DNA of 19,501 nucleotides from assembly GCA_016711285.1 (NCBI GenBank), contig JADJTG010000005.1:1-19501 (forward strand), written 5' to 3'. Of this stretch, positions 8,880-16,134 are shown one piece after another; the stretch's first letter is position 1, and every line of letters starts with the position of its first letter. A program made the position numbers and the translations under genes. The stretch is from Sphingobacteriales bacterium (GTDB lineage: Bacteria; Bacteroidota; Bacteroidia; Chitinophagales; UBA2359). Under the pieces are notes generated by a model. It did no database searches. It was not told the origin of the DNA and saw only the letters and a list, made by a program, of their open reading frames with translations.

Positions 8880-9785
8880 TTACTTGCCGTCTAATATCAG
8901 CGGGGTTTTGTTATCGCCCATAATCACTACTTTGGCGTTGTTGGAAGTGGCGAGTTCGCGGTAGGCTTTGATGGTTTCGTAGCGCAGCATCTGGTCGCTC
9001 AGGCTGCTGTTCAATATTTTTTGATAATCGGTAATACCTTGCGCTTCTACACGTTTGCGCTCGGCTTCCTGCCTTTCTTTTTGCAACACAAATGCCATTT
9101 TTTGCGCTTCCTGCTCCGCATTTATTTTGGATTCAATGGTGAGCTTTACGGATTCGGGTAAGTTGATGTTGCGCACCAGTAGCTCCTCCAATTCCAAGCC
9201 ACGTGCTTTAAATTCCGCCGAAATATCTTTGAATATCCGATTCTGAAATTCTTCGCGTTTGGTGGAGTACAAATCTACGGCATTATAATAAACGGCATTG
9301 TCGCGGATTTTGGTGCGGGTGATGGGGCGCACAATGACTGATTGATATTCTCTGCCGATTTCGCGGATAATTTTGGGTGCTTCTGTGGGAATAATACGAT
9401 ACAGCACTGTTAAGTCTATCGTAACCTCCAAACCATCTGACGACAATACCCGAATGGCATCATCGCCCGATTGGTCGCCCTCGTCGTGCACGCCCGACAT
9501 GGTGTAGTTTTGGGTGCGGGCATCTAATTCGTGGATTTTTGTAAGCGGATTAATCAGGTGCAAGCCGCTTTCCAGCACTTTATCATTTACTTTGCCAAAT
9601 AAATTTTTTACGCCTACCATTCCTGCATCTATTTGTATGACCATAGATGACAGTGCGCCAACTATGATAGCGGCTATGCTCACCAAACGCAATGTTTTTG
9701 CGACAGATTGCAATTGCGCATTTGCCTGAAACATAAAAACAAAAGACATTATCAAAAATATAATGCCTATAATAAGAAGTGCCAT
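8880..9785 (-). CDS. Prohibitin / SPFH-domain membrane protein
   Basis: This intact 301-residue protein has two hydrophobic segments at the N-terminus (about residues 1-18 and 33-50). An SPFH (band 7) domain from about 50 to 225 follows, with the prohibitin-type blocks GVKNLFGKVNDKVLESGLHLINPL, DGLEVTIDLTVLYRI and SVIVRPITRTKIRDNAVYYNAVDLYSTKREEFQ, and ARGLELEELLVRNINLP. An Ala/Glu/Gln-rich coiled coil (AEQEAQKMAFVLQKERQEAERKR) and a short C-terminal domain complete it. SPFH proteins form large ring or cage assemblies in the membrane and often modulate proteases such as FtsH; the partner here is unknown. The start is the ATG at 9785, divergent from the dpp gene across 220 bases. No terminator hairpin is evident after its stop. 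It is free of frameshifts although broken genes lie on either side. Confidence 0.92.
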   Translation of the reverse strand: MALLIIGIIFLIMSFVFMFQANAQLQSVAKTLRLVSIAAIIVGALSSMVIQIDAGMVGVKNLFGKVNDKVLESGLHLINPLTKIHELDARTQNYTMSGVHDEGDQSGDDAIRVLSSDGLEVTIDLTVLYRIIPTEAPKIIREIGREYQSVIVRPITRTKIRDNAVYYNAVDLYSTKREEFQNRIFKDISAEFKARGLELEELLVRNINLPESVKLTIESKINAEQEAQKMAFVLQKERQEAERKRVEAQGITDYQKILNSSLSDQMLRYETIKAYRELATSNNAKVVIMGDNKTPLILDGK

Positions 9786-9923
9786 AATAAATAAGATAGA
9801 ATGTTAATTTGAATATAGTTTAGTATCAACATTTTTTTGTCGGTTTGCGTTCTTTTTTTTATCAAAATCATCATTTCATATTATTATGTGTATTTATTGA
9901 CAACTTTTAACATCAGAACACCC

Positions 9924-9951
9924 TTGTTTCTTTAATAACTTAATATCTTTG
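9924..9951 (+). promoter_or_regulatory. Bacteroidota-type promoter of the S46 peptidase gene
   Basis: TTG at 9924-9926, 17 bases, then TATCTTTG at 9944-9951 matches the Bacteroidota -33/-7 promoter (TTG...TAnnTTTG) with good spacing. Transcription would begin about 5-8 bases later, leaving a leader of roughly 50 bases before the ATG at 10007, which lacks a Shine-Dalgarno site as is usual in this phylum. Confidence 0.62.
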
Positions 9952-10006
9952 CAAAAACACATTTGTTGAATATTTTATTCTTAACTCATTTACTTTTATA
10001 ACAACA

Positions 10007-12204
10007 ATGATTAAAAGAACAATGTTGGCTTGGCTCACAGTATGCAGTATGAGCCTTGCTGCTTTTGCCTCCCCACCCGACGAAGGTATGTGGCTGCCTA
10101 TGTTTGTAGAACGGTTGAATTATACCGATATGCAAAAATTGGGCTTGCAACTCACCGCCGAAGAAATTTACAGCATTAATCACAGCAGCCTCAAAGATGC
10201 TATCGTGATGCTTGGCGGCGGATTTTGCTCTTCGGAGTTAGTATCGCCCGAAGGTCTGTTGCTCACCAACCACCACTGCGCCTACGACCTCATTCAGAGC
10301 CACTCCAGCGTGGAGCACGACTACCTCACCGATGGTTTTTGGGCAATGAAAAAAACCGAAGAATTGGCCAACCCCGGACTCACGGCTTCTATTTTGGTGC
10401 GTATGGAAGATGTAACGCCGCGCATGAAAGCCGCCATTGAAAAAGGAAAAGCAGAAGAGCGCGATGCTATTGTGGCTGCCGAACAAAATGCCATTATTGA
10501 AGAAACTCAAAAAGAAAACGCCAACTACGAAATTAAAGTGAAGTCGTTTTTGAGGGCAACGAATATTATATGTTCATCTACGAAACCTTCCGCGATGTGC
10601 GATTGGTGGGTGCGCCCCCTTCTTCTATCGGAAAATACGGTGGCGATACCGACAACTGGATGTGGACGCGTCATACCGGCGATTTCTCTGTTTTGCGCAT
10701 CTATGCCGACAAAGACAACAAACCCGCCGACTATGCTGCCGACAATGTGCCTTACAAACCCAAACATTTCTTGCCCGTTTCTTTAGATGGTGTGCAGGAA
10801 AAAGATTATGCCATGATTATGGGATTTCCGGGAACTACCGACCGCTACCTCACTTCCAACGGCGTAAATCTCGCAATTGAAAAAACCAACCCGACCCGTG
10901 TGAAAATTCGCGGCAAATTGCTCGAAACGATGAAAGAACACATGGATTCCGACAAAGCTATAGAAATTAAATATGCCTCTAAATATGCCTCTATCAGCAA
11001 TTACTGGAAATATTTTATCGGACAAACGCGTGGATTGAAACGCTTAGATGTGGCTGATAAGAAAAAACAGGAAGAAGATGCTTTCAAAAAATGGGTAAAT
11101 GCCGACCGCGACCGCAAAAAGAAATACGGCGAAGCCTTAGAACTCGTGCAGCAAGCCTACGAAGAACTCGACCGCAGTGCTTTGCACAATGTGTATTTGA
11201 ACGAAGCTATTTTCGGTTCTGAAATTATGGGCTTCGCTTATAATTTCTCCGCCTTAGAGCCGCTGCTCATGATGAAATCTACTCCTAAAGCAGATTTGGA
11301 CGCTGCCGTTGAGCAAATTCGTCAAACGGCTGCCGCTTATTATAAAGACTACGACCGCGCCACCGACCAAGATATTACCGGCGAACTCATCACTTTGTAT
11401 GCACAGGGTGTGTCTCAAGATGATATGCCTGCCGTACTCAAAACCGCCAACGGCAAATTTAAAGGAGATTATCGCGCTTATGTAAAAGATATGTTCAACC
11501 GTTCTTTTATGAGCGACCCCACCAAATTGGAAGCATTTTTGAAAAAACCTACCCTCAAAGCCCTCAAAGCTGACCCCGCTTATGCGGCTTTCAACGATAT
11601 TTTTACCAACTATCGCCAAAAAGTAGCACCCTCGCGCAAAGCGGCTTTTGAAAAACTTTCGCAGGGCAATCGCTTGTATGTGGCAGGTGTGCGCGAAATG
11701 AACCCCGACAAAAAATATTATCCCAACGCCAACTCTACTATGCGCCTCACCTACGGGCAGGTGTTGAGCTACAAACCTCAAGATGCTACTTTCTATAATT
11801 ATTTCACTACCGCCGATGGTATTTTGGAAAAAGAAGACCCCACTAACCCCGAATTTATCGTTCCTGCTAAATTGAACGAATTAATCCGTAAAAAAGATTT
11901 TGGACAATATGCAGATAAAGACGGCTCTTTGCACGTCAATTTCTTATCCAATACCGACATCACCGGCGGAAATTCAGGAAGTGCCGTGATGAACAACAAA
12001 GGCGAACTCATCGGTATCGCCTTCGACGGCAACTGGGAAGCTATGAGCGGCGATATTGCTTTTGAACCCAATTTCCAACGCACTATTTCGGTGGATATCC
12101 GCTATGTATTGTTTGTAATTGACAAATATGCAGGTGCTACCAATTTGATAAAAGAAATGAAATTGATGCGCGGCAGCAATGATAAAAAAGAAGATAAAAA
12201 ATAA
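10007..12204 (+). CDS. dpp7: S46 family dipeptidyl-peptidase, DPP7 type (one frameshift)
   Basis: This periplasmic serine exopeptidase releases dipeptides from oligopeptide N-termini, a nutrition enzyme of proteolytic Bacteroidota. About 732 residues result when the indel near 10547 (one T missing in a T-run) is repaired; the two frames otherwise meet cleanly. A signal peptide with core MLAWLTVCSMSLAAFA is followed by the mature end SPPDEGMW. The chymotrypsin-like catalytic triad is visible: His in LLTNHHCAY, Asp in GKYGGDTDNWMW and Ser in DITGGNSGSAV. The residue 18 after the catalytic Ser is Gly (AFDGNWEAMSGD). In characterised S46 enzymes this position is Gly in DPP7, which prefers hydrophobic P1 residues, and Arg in the Asp/Glu-specific DPP11, so DPP7-like specificity is inferred. 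The helical insert domain lies between about residues 270 and 560. It is monocistronic with its own promoter and terminator. Confidence 0.95.
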
Positions 12205-12232
12205 ATCTTCTTGTTTCTTTACATTTTTTAAT

Positions 12233-12270
12233 AAAAAATCCCTCGTGTATCAAACACGAGGGATTTTTTT
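12233..12270 (+). terminator. Intrinsic terminator of the S46 peptidase gene
   Basis: A 16-bp perfect stem (12233-12248 with 12254-12269, core tccctcgtgt / acacgaggga) with a 5-base loop ends in a run of seven T. It starts 28 bases after the stop codon. A run of six A at the left base also allows termination from the right. Confidence 0.9.
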
Positions 12271-12280
12271 GTTGCCCACC

Positions 12281-12311
12281 ACTTTGACAAAGTTCAAAAA
12301 TTTGTCAAAGT
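12281..12311. repeat. 11-bp inverted repeat before the minisatellite
   Basis: actttgacaaa (12281-12291) is the exact reverse complement of tttgtcaaagt (12301-12311), with a 9-base spacer. It sits between the dpp terminator and the first 21-bp unit. The arm-spacer sequence partly resembles the 21-bp unit (for example acaaagttcaaaaa versus accgagttcagaag), so it may be the degenerate origin of the array or an independent operator-like palindrome. Confidence 0.6.
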
Positions 12312-12319
12312 TAAAAAGC

Positions 12320-12883
12320 AGTAAGCTAACCGAGTTCAGAAGTGAGTTAGCGGAGTTCAGAAGTAAGCTAACCGAGTTCAGAAGTAAGCTAACCGAGTTC
12401 AGAAGTAAGCTAACCGAGTTCAGAAGTAAGCTAACCGAGTTCAGAAGTAAGCTAACCGAGTTCAGAAGTAAGCTAACCGAGTTCAGAAGTAAGCTAACCG
12501 AGTTCAGAAGTAAGTTAACCGAGTTCAGAAGTAAGCTAACCGAGTTCAGAAGTAAGCTAACCGAGTTCAGAAGTAAGCTAACCGAGTTCAGAAGTAAGCT
12601 AACCGAGTTCAGAAGTAAGCTAACCGAGTTCAGAAGTAAGCTAACCGAGTTCAGAAGTAAGCTAACCGAGTTCAGAAGTAAGCTAACCGAGTTCAGAAGT
12701 AAGTTAACCGAGTTCAGAAGTAAGTTAACCGAGTTCAGAAGTAAGTTAACCGAGTTCAGAAGTAAGTTAACCGAGTTCAGAAGTAAGTTAACCGAGTTCA
12801 GAAGTAAGTTAACCGAGTTCAGTAAGTTAACCGAGTTCAGAAGTAAGTTAACCGAGTTCAGAAGTAAGTTAACCGAGTTCAGA
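12320..12883. repeat. 21-bp tandem repeat array (minisatellite), 27 units
   Basis: The array has 27 head-to-tail units without spacers: 26 units of 21 bp and one of 18 bp (unit 24, 12803-12820, lacking aga), 564 bp in all. Unit 1 is 12320-12340. Unit 2 (12341-12361) is the only divergent copy. The other copies differ at a single position, aagCtaacc versus aagTtaacc. The C form is in units 1, 3-9 and 11-18; the T form is in units 10 and 19-27. On the plus strand one frame reads SKLTEFR repeated, a heptad, but the only open frame starts inside the dpp gene and runs through its terminator, so translation is doubtful. The array lies between two convergent genes. Confidence 0.97.
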
Positions 12884-12933
12884 GGTAGGGGGGTACCCCC
12901 ATAGGTACCCCCCCCTACCCCTCGGCTACCCCC
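12884..12933. repeat. G/C-run palindrome with G-quadruplex potential
   Basis: Directly after the last array unit, ggtaggggggtacc (12884-12897) pairs with ggtacc(6 more C)tacc-type sequence at 12904-12919; the G-run is six and the C-run eight long. Further C-runs follow at 12918-12921 and 12929-12933. Read on the minus strand this gives four G-runs of 5, 4, 8 and 5 with loops of 7, 2 and 7, which fits the standard G-quadruplex pattern. Confidence 0.75.
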
Positions 12934-12997
12934 TCCAACAATAGTTGCAATAATAAAGAGTTATTAATATTTGCCTTATAAATAAGGGATTTTTGAG

Positions 12998-13147
12998 AAA
13001 AAACCGCCCATAGCCGCCTACTTTTGGGCAGTGCAGCACAGCACACCCCAAAAACGCCTCTGACCCGAAAATTAGGTGCAAAAACAGGCAAATCCTGACA
13101 TCGCTTTGCGCTTTTGTGCCTTTTTTAGGCGGTGGTGTCGGTTTTTT
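12998..13147. repeat. Nested stem-loop element in the convergent intergenic region
   Basis: The left arm 12998-13020 (aaaaaaccg...gccgccta) pairs imperfectly with the right arm 13126-13147 (taggcggt...cggtttttt), enclosing 105 bases. Inside it, ttttggg (13022-13028) pairs with cccaaaa (13047-13053), and within that gtgc (13031-13034) pairs with gcac (13041-13044). A separate small palindrome (ccttat/ataagg, 12974-12987) lies just outside. The remaining bases of 12934-13197 contain no recognised gene. The element could be a structured RNA, a terminator of unusual form for the minus-strand operon, or a small mobile repeat. Confidence 0.5.
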
Positions 13148-13197
13148 TTACCCCAAAAAACGGTCGTATAGCTATCTGAGCTTATTAATGAGAATTT

Positions 13198-13911
13198 TTA
13201 TTTATGACAACAACTCATTTTCTGGTTTTCCAATGCCGGAGAAATATAGGGAATACCCAAATTTAAGCCGCGTAATATCAACAAAACAGCTACCAAACCT
13301 ACCATATACGGCGTGAGCTTGTTTATTTTTTGGCGCAAACCCAGCGAAATAAATTTTCCGAAAATCATCGTAGCCGCCATTATCGGCATCGTACCCATTC
13401 CGAAGGAAAACATCAACAACGCGCCGCTGTAAAAATGTGCCGATGCCGCCGCCGCCGCCAATGCCAAATATACCAAGCCACAGGGCAAAAAACCATTTAC
13501 TACTCCTATTCCGAAATACGAAAAAGGTGAAGTACGGCTTTTTAAATATGCCGACAGGCGACTTTTGATAAATTGTGTGTAGCGCGATACTAAAGGAATG
13601 TTCGTATTTTTTGAACCCAAATAGGCTGACAACAATACCGCCAAAACAAATACACCTGCAATTATTGAAAGCACTTGCTGGAGTTTGAAAAACGAAAAAC
13701 TCATTCCCACTGCTCCCAATATGCCGCCCAATATGGAATAAGAAACTGCCCTGCCTATGTTGTATAAGCCGATAGCCAATGATTTTCGGGCGGTATCCAA
13801 CTGGTGCACCGGCAATGCCAATGCCAAAGGACCGCACATACCCACACAATGAAAACTCCCCAAAATACCAATAGAAAATCCAGTTCCGAACAACAGTGCT
13901 ATTTCGTTCAT
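13198..13911 (-). CDS. TauE/SafE-like (UreH_2) membrane protein of the cbb3 locus
   Basis: This intact 237-residue polytopic protein has about six hydrophobic segments. It starts with GTGFSIGILGSFHCVGMCGPLALALP, whose His21, Cys22 and Cys26 form the signature of this DsbD/UreH-related transmembrane family, often labelled sulfite exporter TauE/SafE. A second Cys-containing membrane motif is NGFLPCGLVYLALA, and the C-terminus ends MSCCHK, a possible metal-binding tail. Homologues commonly accompany cbb3 oxidase genes and are presumed to handle copper or thiol chemistry during oxidase maturation; that function is inferred, not shown. Its ATG overlaps the ccoH stop by 4 bases, indicating translational coupling. 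It is the last gene of the operon, and its stop faces the repeat region with no simple T-tailed hairpin. Confidence 0.83.
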   Translation of the reverse strand: MNEIALLFGTGFSIGILGSFHCVGMCGPLALALPVHQLDTARKSLAIGLYNIGRAVSYSILGGILGAVGMSFSFFKLQQVLSIIAGVFVLAVLLSAYLGSKNTNIPLVSRYTQFIKSRLSAYLKSRTSPFSYFGIGVVNGFLPCGLVYLALAAAAASAHFYSGALLMFSFGMGTMPIMAATMIFGKFISLGLRQKINKLTPYMVGLVAVLLILRGLNLGIPYISPALENQKMSCCHK

Positions 13912-14348
13912 TTTTGTATCAATATGCTTTGTTCTTTGTAATAAGGCTGCTTGCCATTATTCCACTGAATACGGACTTTGTAATTTCCCGCCACCAAACG
14001 GTTTTTTTCTATAGAAAAAAAACCTGCCGTATCCGGTTGCAGAGGAAGTTGTACGTCTTTGCTTTGGTCGTCTAATTTTATCAATTCCACCGTGCCGCCT
14101 TCAAATTGTGTGTGTAAGTTGGAGGGCAACTGAATTTTGACGTTTTGCGCATCTTGTTGTAATAGAGAGGCTGTGGAAATGCGGTTCAGATTATTGGCAG
14201 CATCTATTAATTGTTGATATTTCATCTCTTTTTCATAATAGTTGCTGTCCATCATTTCATTGCTTTGCTGGTAGGCAATGTATATCATCACTCCCATCGC
14301 TGCTATAAACAGCACAATCACCATTAAGATTTTATAACCCCAATTCAT
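13908..14348 (-). CDS. ccoH: CcoH/FixH, cbb3 oxidase assembly protein
   Basis: The protein has 146 residues: one N-terminal membrane helix (about residues 5-27, WGYKILMVIVLFIAAMGVMIYIA by hydrophobicity), then DSNYYEKEMKYQQLIDAANN, the conserved (D)YYEKE-YQ motif of FixH. A periplasmic beta-sandwich with TVELIKLDD, DTAGFFSIEKNRLVAGNYKVRIQW follows. CcoH binds CcoNOQP during assembly and stabilises the complex; the fold resembles other small periplasmic assembly factors. The ATG at 14348 gives the usual MNWG start; a TTG at 14357 would extend it by three residues. It lies 29 bases after ccoG and overlaps the TauE-like gene. Confidence 0.86.
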   Translation of the reverse strand: MNWGYKILMVIVLFIAAMGVMIYIAYQQSNEMMDSNYYEKEMKYQQLIDAANNLNRISTASLLQQDAQNVKIQLPSNLHTQFEGGTVELIKLDDQSKDVQLPLQPDTAGFFSIEKNRLVAGNYKVRIQWNNGKQPYYKEQSILIQK

Positions 14349-14377
14349 ATCAAACAAGCAATATTTTTTTATTGAAT

Positions 14378-15838
14378 TTAATCGGTTGAATAGCTGTATT
14401 TTATTCCAAAAAATGCTTTCAGCAATAATTTAGTACAAAATGTATTAAAGAAAGGACCTAAAAACTTGGTCTTCACGGTTTGTATTTTGGTATCTCCTTG
14501 ATACACCGCAATTTTTATGTCCGAACTGCGCTTGGTAAGTGTGTTTTTGGGAATTTCTACAAAGAAAGTAAACTCATTGATAGCTTCGCCTTTCAGCAAC
14601 AGCTGCGGCTCGCCTACTATTTTTATTTCTCCGTAGCTCCTTCTAATTGCAGCTTTATTGGCATCTTTTGCGCATTTTGTTGATAATTTTGCCTCAAACA
14701 AATTGCTGATTTTTGCGCCTTCTACTTCCTGATATAGCTGACCTTTTACGCGCGACACATACATATCCTCGTTTTGCGACATCACCAAACCGCCCATCAA
14801 CAGCAGTAGCAGACTGAGCAATACGGTGTAGGCTTTCATGCGCGTGTTGAAATGAAAAGGCTCTTTGCGGCTGATTTCGTTTTCGGAGGCATAGCGGATC
14901 AGTCCACGCGGAAATTTGAGTGCGTCCATTACTTCGTTGCACGCATCAATACAGGCAGTGCAGCCTACACAATCCAATTGTACGCCGTTTCTGATGTCGA
15001 TACCGGTGGGGCATACTTGTACACACTTAAAACAATTGACACAATCGCCTTCGGTGCGCTCTGCATTTTTTTTGTATTTGCCGCGAGGCTCGCCGCGTTC
15101 ATAATCATAAGCCACCAACATGGTGTCTTTATCAAACATTACACCCTGTAAGCGTCCGTAAGGACAAATGGTAGTGCATACTATTTCGCGCACAAATGCA
15201 AATACGCCGTAAAATAATAAAGTAAATATTATTAAGCCTACAAATAAACCTACATGGTTTTTGAGTGGCTCGTGCATGTATTTTAATATGGTATCTACAC
15301 CTAAAATATACGACAAAAAGGTATGCGAAATAAGAAACGAAATGAACAGGTATATGAAGTGTTTGAGTGCTTTTTTGCCGAATTTTGTGCTGTCCAGGCG
15401 ATTCATTGAGTTTTCTCTGTTGGTTTGGTGTGCCTTCAATGAGCCACTCAATAGGACGAAACACAAATTCCATAAATACCGTTTGCGGACATACCCACCG
15501 CAAAACAACCGCCCGAAAGCCACTGTAAATAATACAATAAATACAATAAACGTAATCGTGGCAATGGCGAAAATGAAAAAGTCTTGAGGCCAAAATATTT
15601 TACTGAATAATATAAATTTGCTTTCCGGTATGTTTATCATCATAAAAGGCAAATCATTCACTTTGATAAAAGGCAGGATAAAAAATACCGCCAAATATAA
15701 ATAAGCTAATATTTTGCGATAATTATACCATTTTCCGGAGGGTTTGAGTGCATAAATCCAATTCCGTTTGCCTTTTTCGGTTACGGTATTGATACGGTCG
15801 CGGTAACTTTCGGCTTGCAATAAATCATCGAGATTCAC
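14378..15838 (-). CDS. ccoG: CcoG (FixG/RdxA), Fe-S copper reductase for cbb3 assembly; hidden compensated frameshift
   Basis: CcoG is a membrane ferredoxin-like protein that reduces copper for delivery to cbb3 oxidase. The frame is open for 486 residues. It shows the N-terminal GKRNWIYALKPSGKWYNYRK, membrane helices, FGRLFCG, two 4Fe-4S motifs (CVNCFKCVQVCPTG and CVGCTACIDACNE), FPRGLIRYASENE, and a C-terminal Ig-like FixG domain. Between about 15500 and 15390 the frame is wrong: the expected GWVCPQTVFMEFVFRPIEWL and EGTPNQQRKLNE are read in another frame, and three single-base losses (near 15496, 15415 and 15395) add up to one codon. The nominal translation thus hides the conserved CPQTVFME block. 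The GTG at 15838 is the only start after an in-frame stop five codons upstream. The last ~20 residues after FLGP are unusual and may reflect another indel. It heads the assembly-gene cluster. Confidence 0.94.
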   Translation of the reverse strand: MNLDDLLQAESYRDRINTVTEKGKRNWIYALKPSGKWYNYRKILAYLYLAVFFILPFIKVNDLPFMMINIPESKFILFSKIFWPQDFFIFAIATITFIVFIVLFTVAFGRLFCGGYVRKRYLWNLCFVLLSGSLKAHQTNRENSMNRLDSTKFGKKALKHFIYLFISFLISHTFLSYILGVDTILKYMHEPLKNHVGLFVGLIIFTLLFYGVFAFVREIVCTTICPYGRLQGVMFDKDTMLVAYDYERGEPRGKYKKNAERTEGDCVNCFKCVQVCPTGIDIRNGVQLDCVGCTACIDACNEVMDALKFPRGLIRYASENEISRKEPFHFNTRMKAYTVLLSLLLLLMGGLVMSQNEDMYVSRVKGQLYQEVEGAKISNLFEAKLSTKCAKDANKAAIRRSYGEIKIVGEPQLLLKGEAINEFTFFVEIPKNTLTKRSSDIKIAVYQGDTKIQTVKTKFLGPFFNTFCTKLLLKAFFGIKYSYSTD

Positions 15839-15872
15839 GGGTGCAGAAGGGGTTTAGTTTTTTAATATTTTT

Positions 15873-16016
15873 TTCAGCTTATTATAGAAAAACGAGAGAG
15901 GCTCTAAAAGCTGAACAATCATAGCTATATATATTATTGATATTACAACCAATATTTTTTTTCAAAAAACTTCTGCTGTGCATAAATGCTATGATTGGTT
16001 TTTGTTTACAGCAGAA
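15873..16016 (-). promoter_or_regulatory. Structured leader upstream of ccoG
   Basis: Between the ccoP terminator and ccoG lie four overlapping inverted repeats: 15971-15979/16008-16016 (ttctgctgt), 15916-15925/15988-15997 (caatcatagc), 15947-15953/15994-16000 (aaccaat) and 15873-15880/15908-15915 (ttcagctt). Because 15988-16000 can pair with two different partners, alternative folds of the ccoG leader are possible. No known riboswitch or FNR-type site is recognised. Confidence 0.3.
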
Positions 16017-16067
16017 TGGCAAAAGGTTTCTTTTTTTAAAGGTGTTGAAATATAGTATTAAACATTT

Positions 16068-16126
16068 TTAAAAAAAAATTTACTGTTTGAAATGCTACTA
16101 TATAGCAACATTTCAAACAGTAAATT
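16068..16126 (-). terminator. Intrinsic terminator after ccoP
   Basis: An 18-bp perfect stem (16126-16109 with 16094-16077 on the minus strand, core tactgtttgaaatg) with a 14-base loop is followed on the minus strand by a T-tract (16080-16071 region). It begins 9 bases past the ccoP stop, so the structural genes ccoNO-Q-P should end here largely apart from ccoG. Confidence 0.88.
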
Positions 16127-16134
16127 GCTCATTA

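Noticed and set aside
11254..11781. Long antisense ORF within the S46 peptidase gene
   Set aside because: It is a shadow of a well-supported coding frame and shows no domain or start signal.
12320..12883. CRISPR array
   Set aside because: Units are 21 bp and directly abutting with no unique spacers; no cas genes nearby.
12179..12904. 241-residue coding gene covering the repeat
   Set aside because: Its ATG lies inside the dpp gene in another frame, the frame passes through the dpp terminator, and no start signal precedes the repeat; kept only as a finding.
13202..13849. 215-residue ORF overlapping the TauE-like gene in another frame
   Set aside because: The TauE-like frame has clear family motifs and membrane segments; this one is an out-of-frame shadow.
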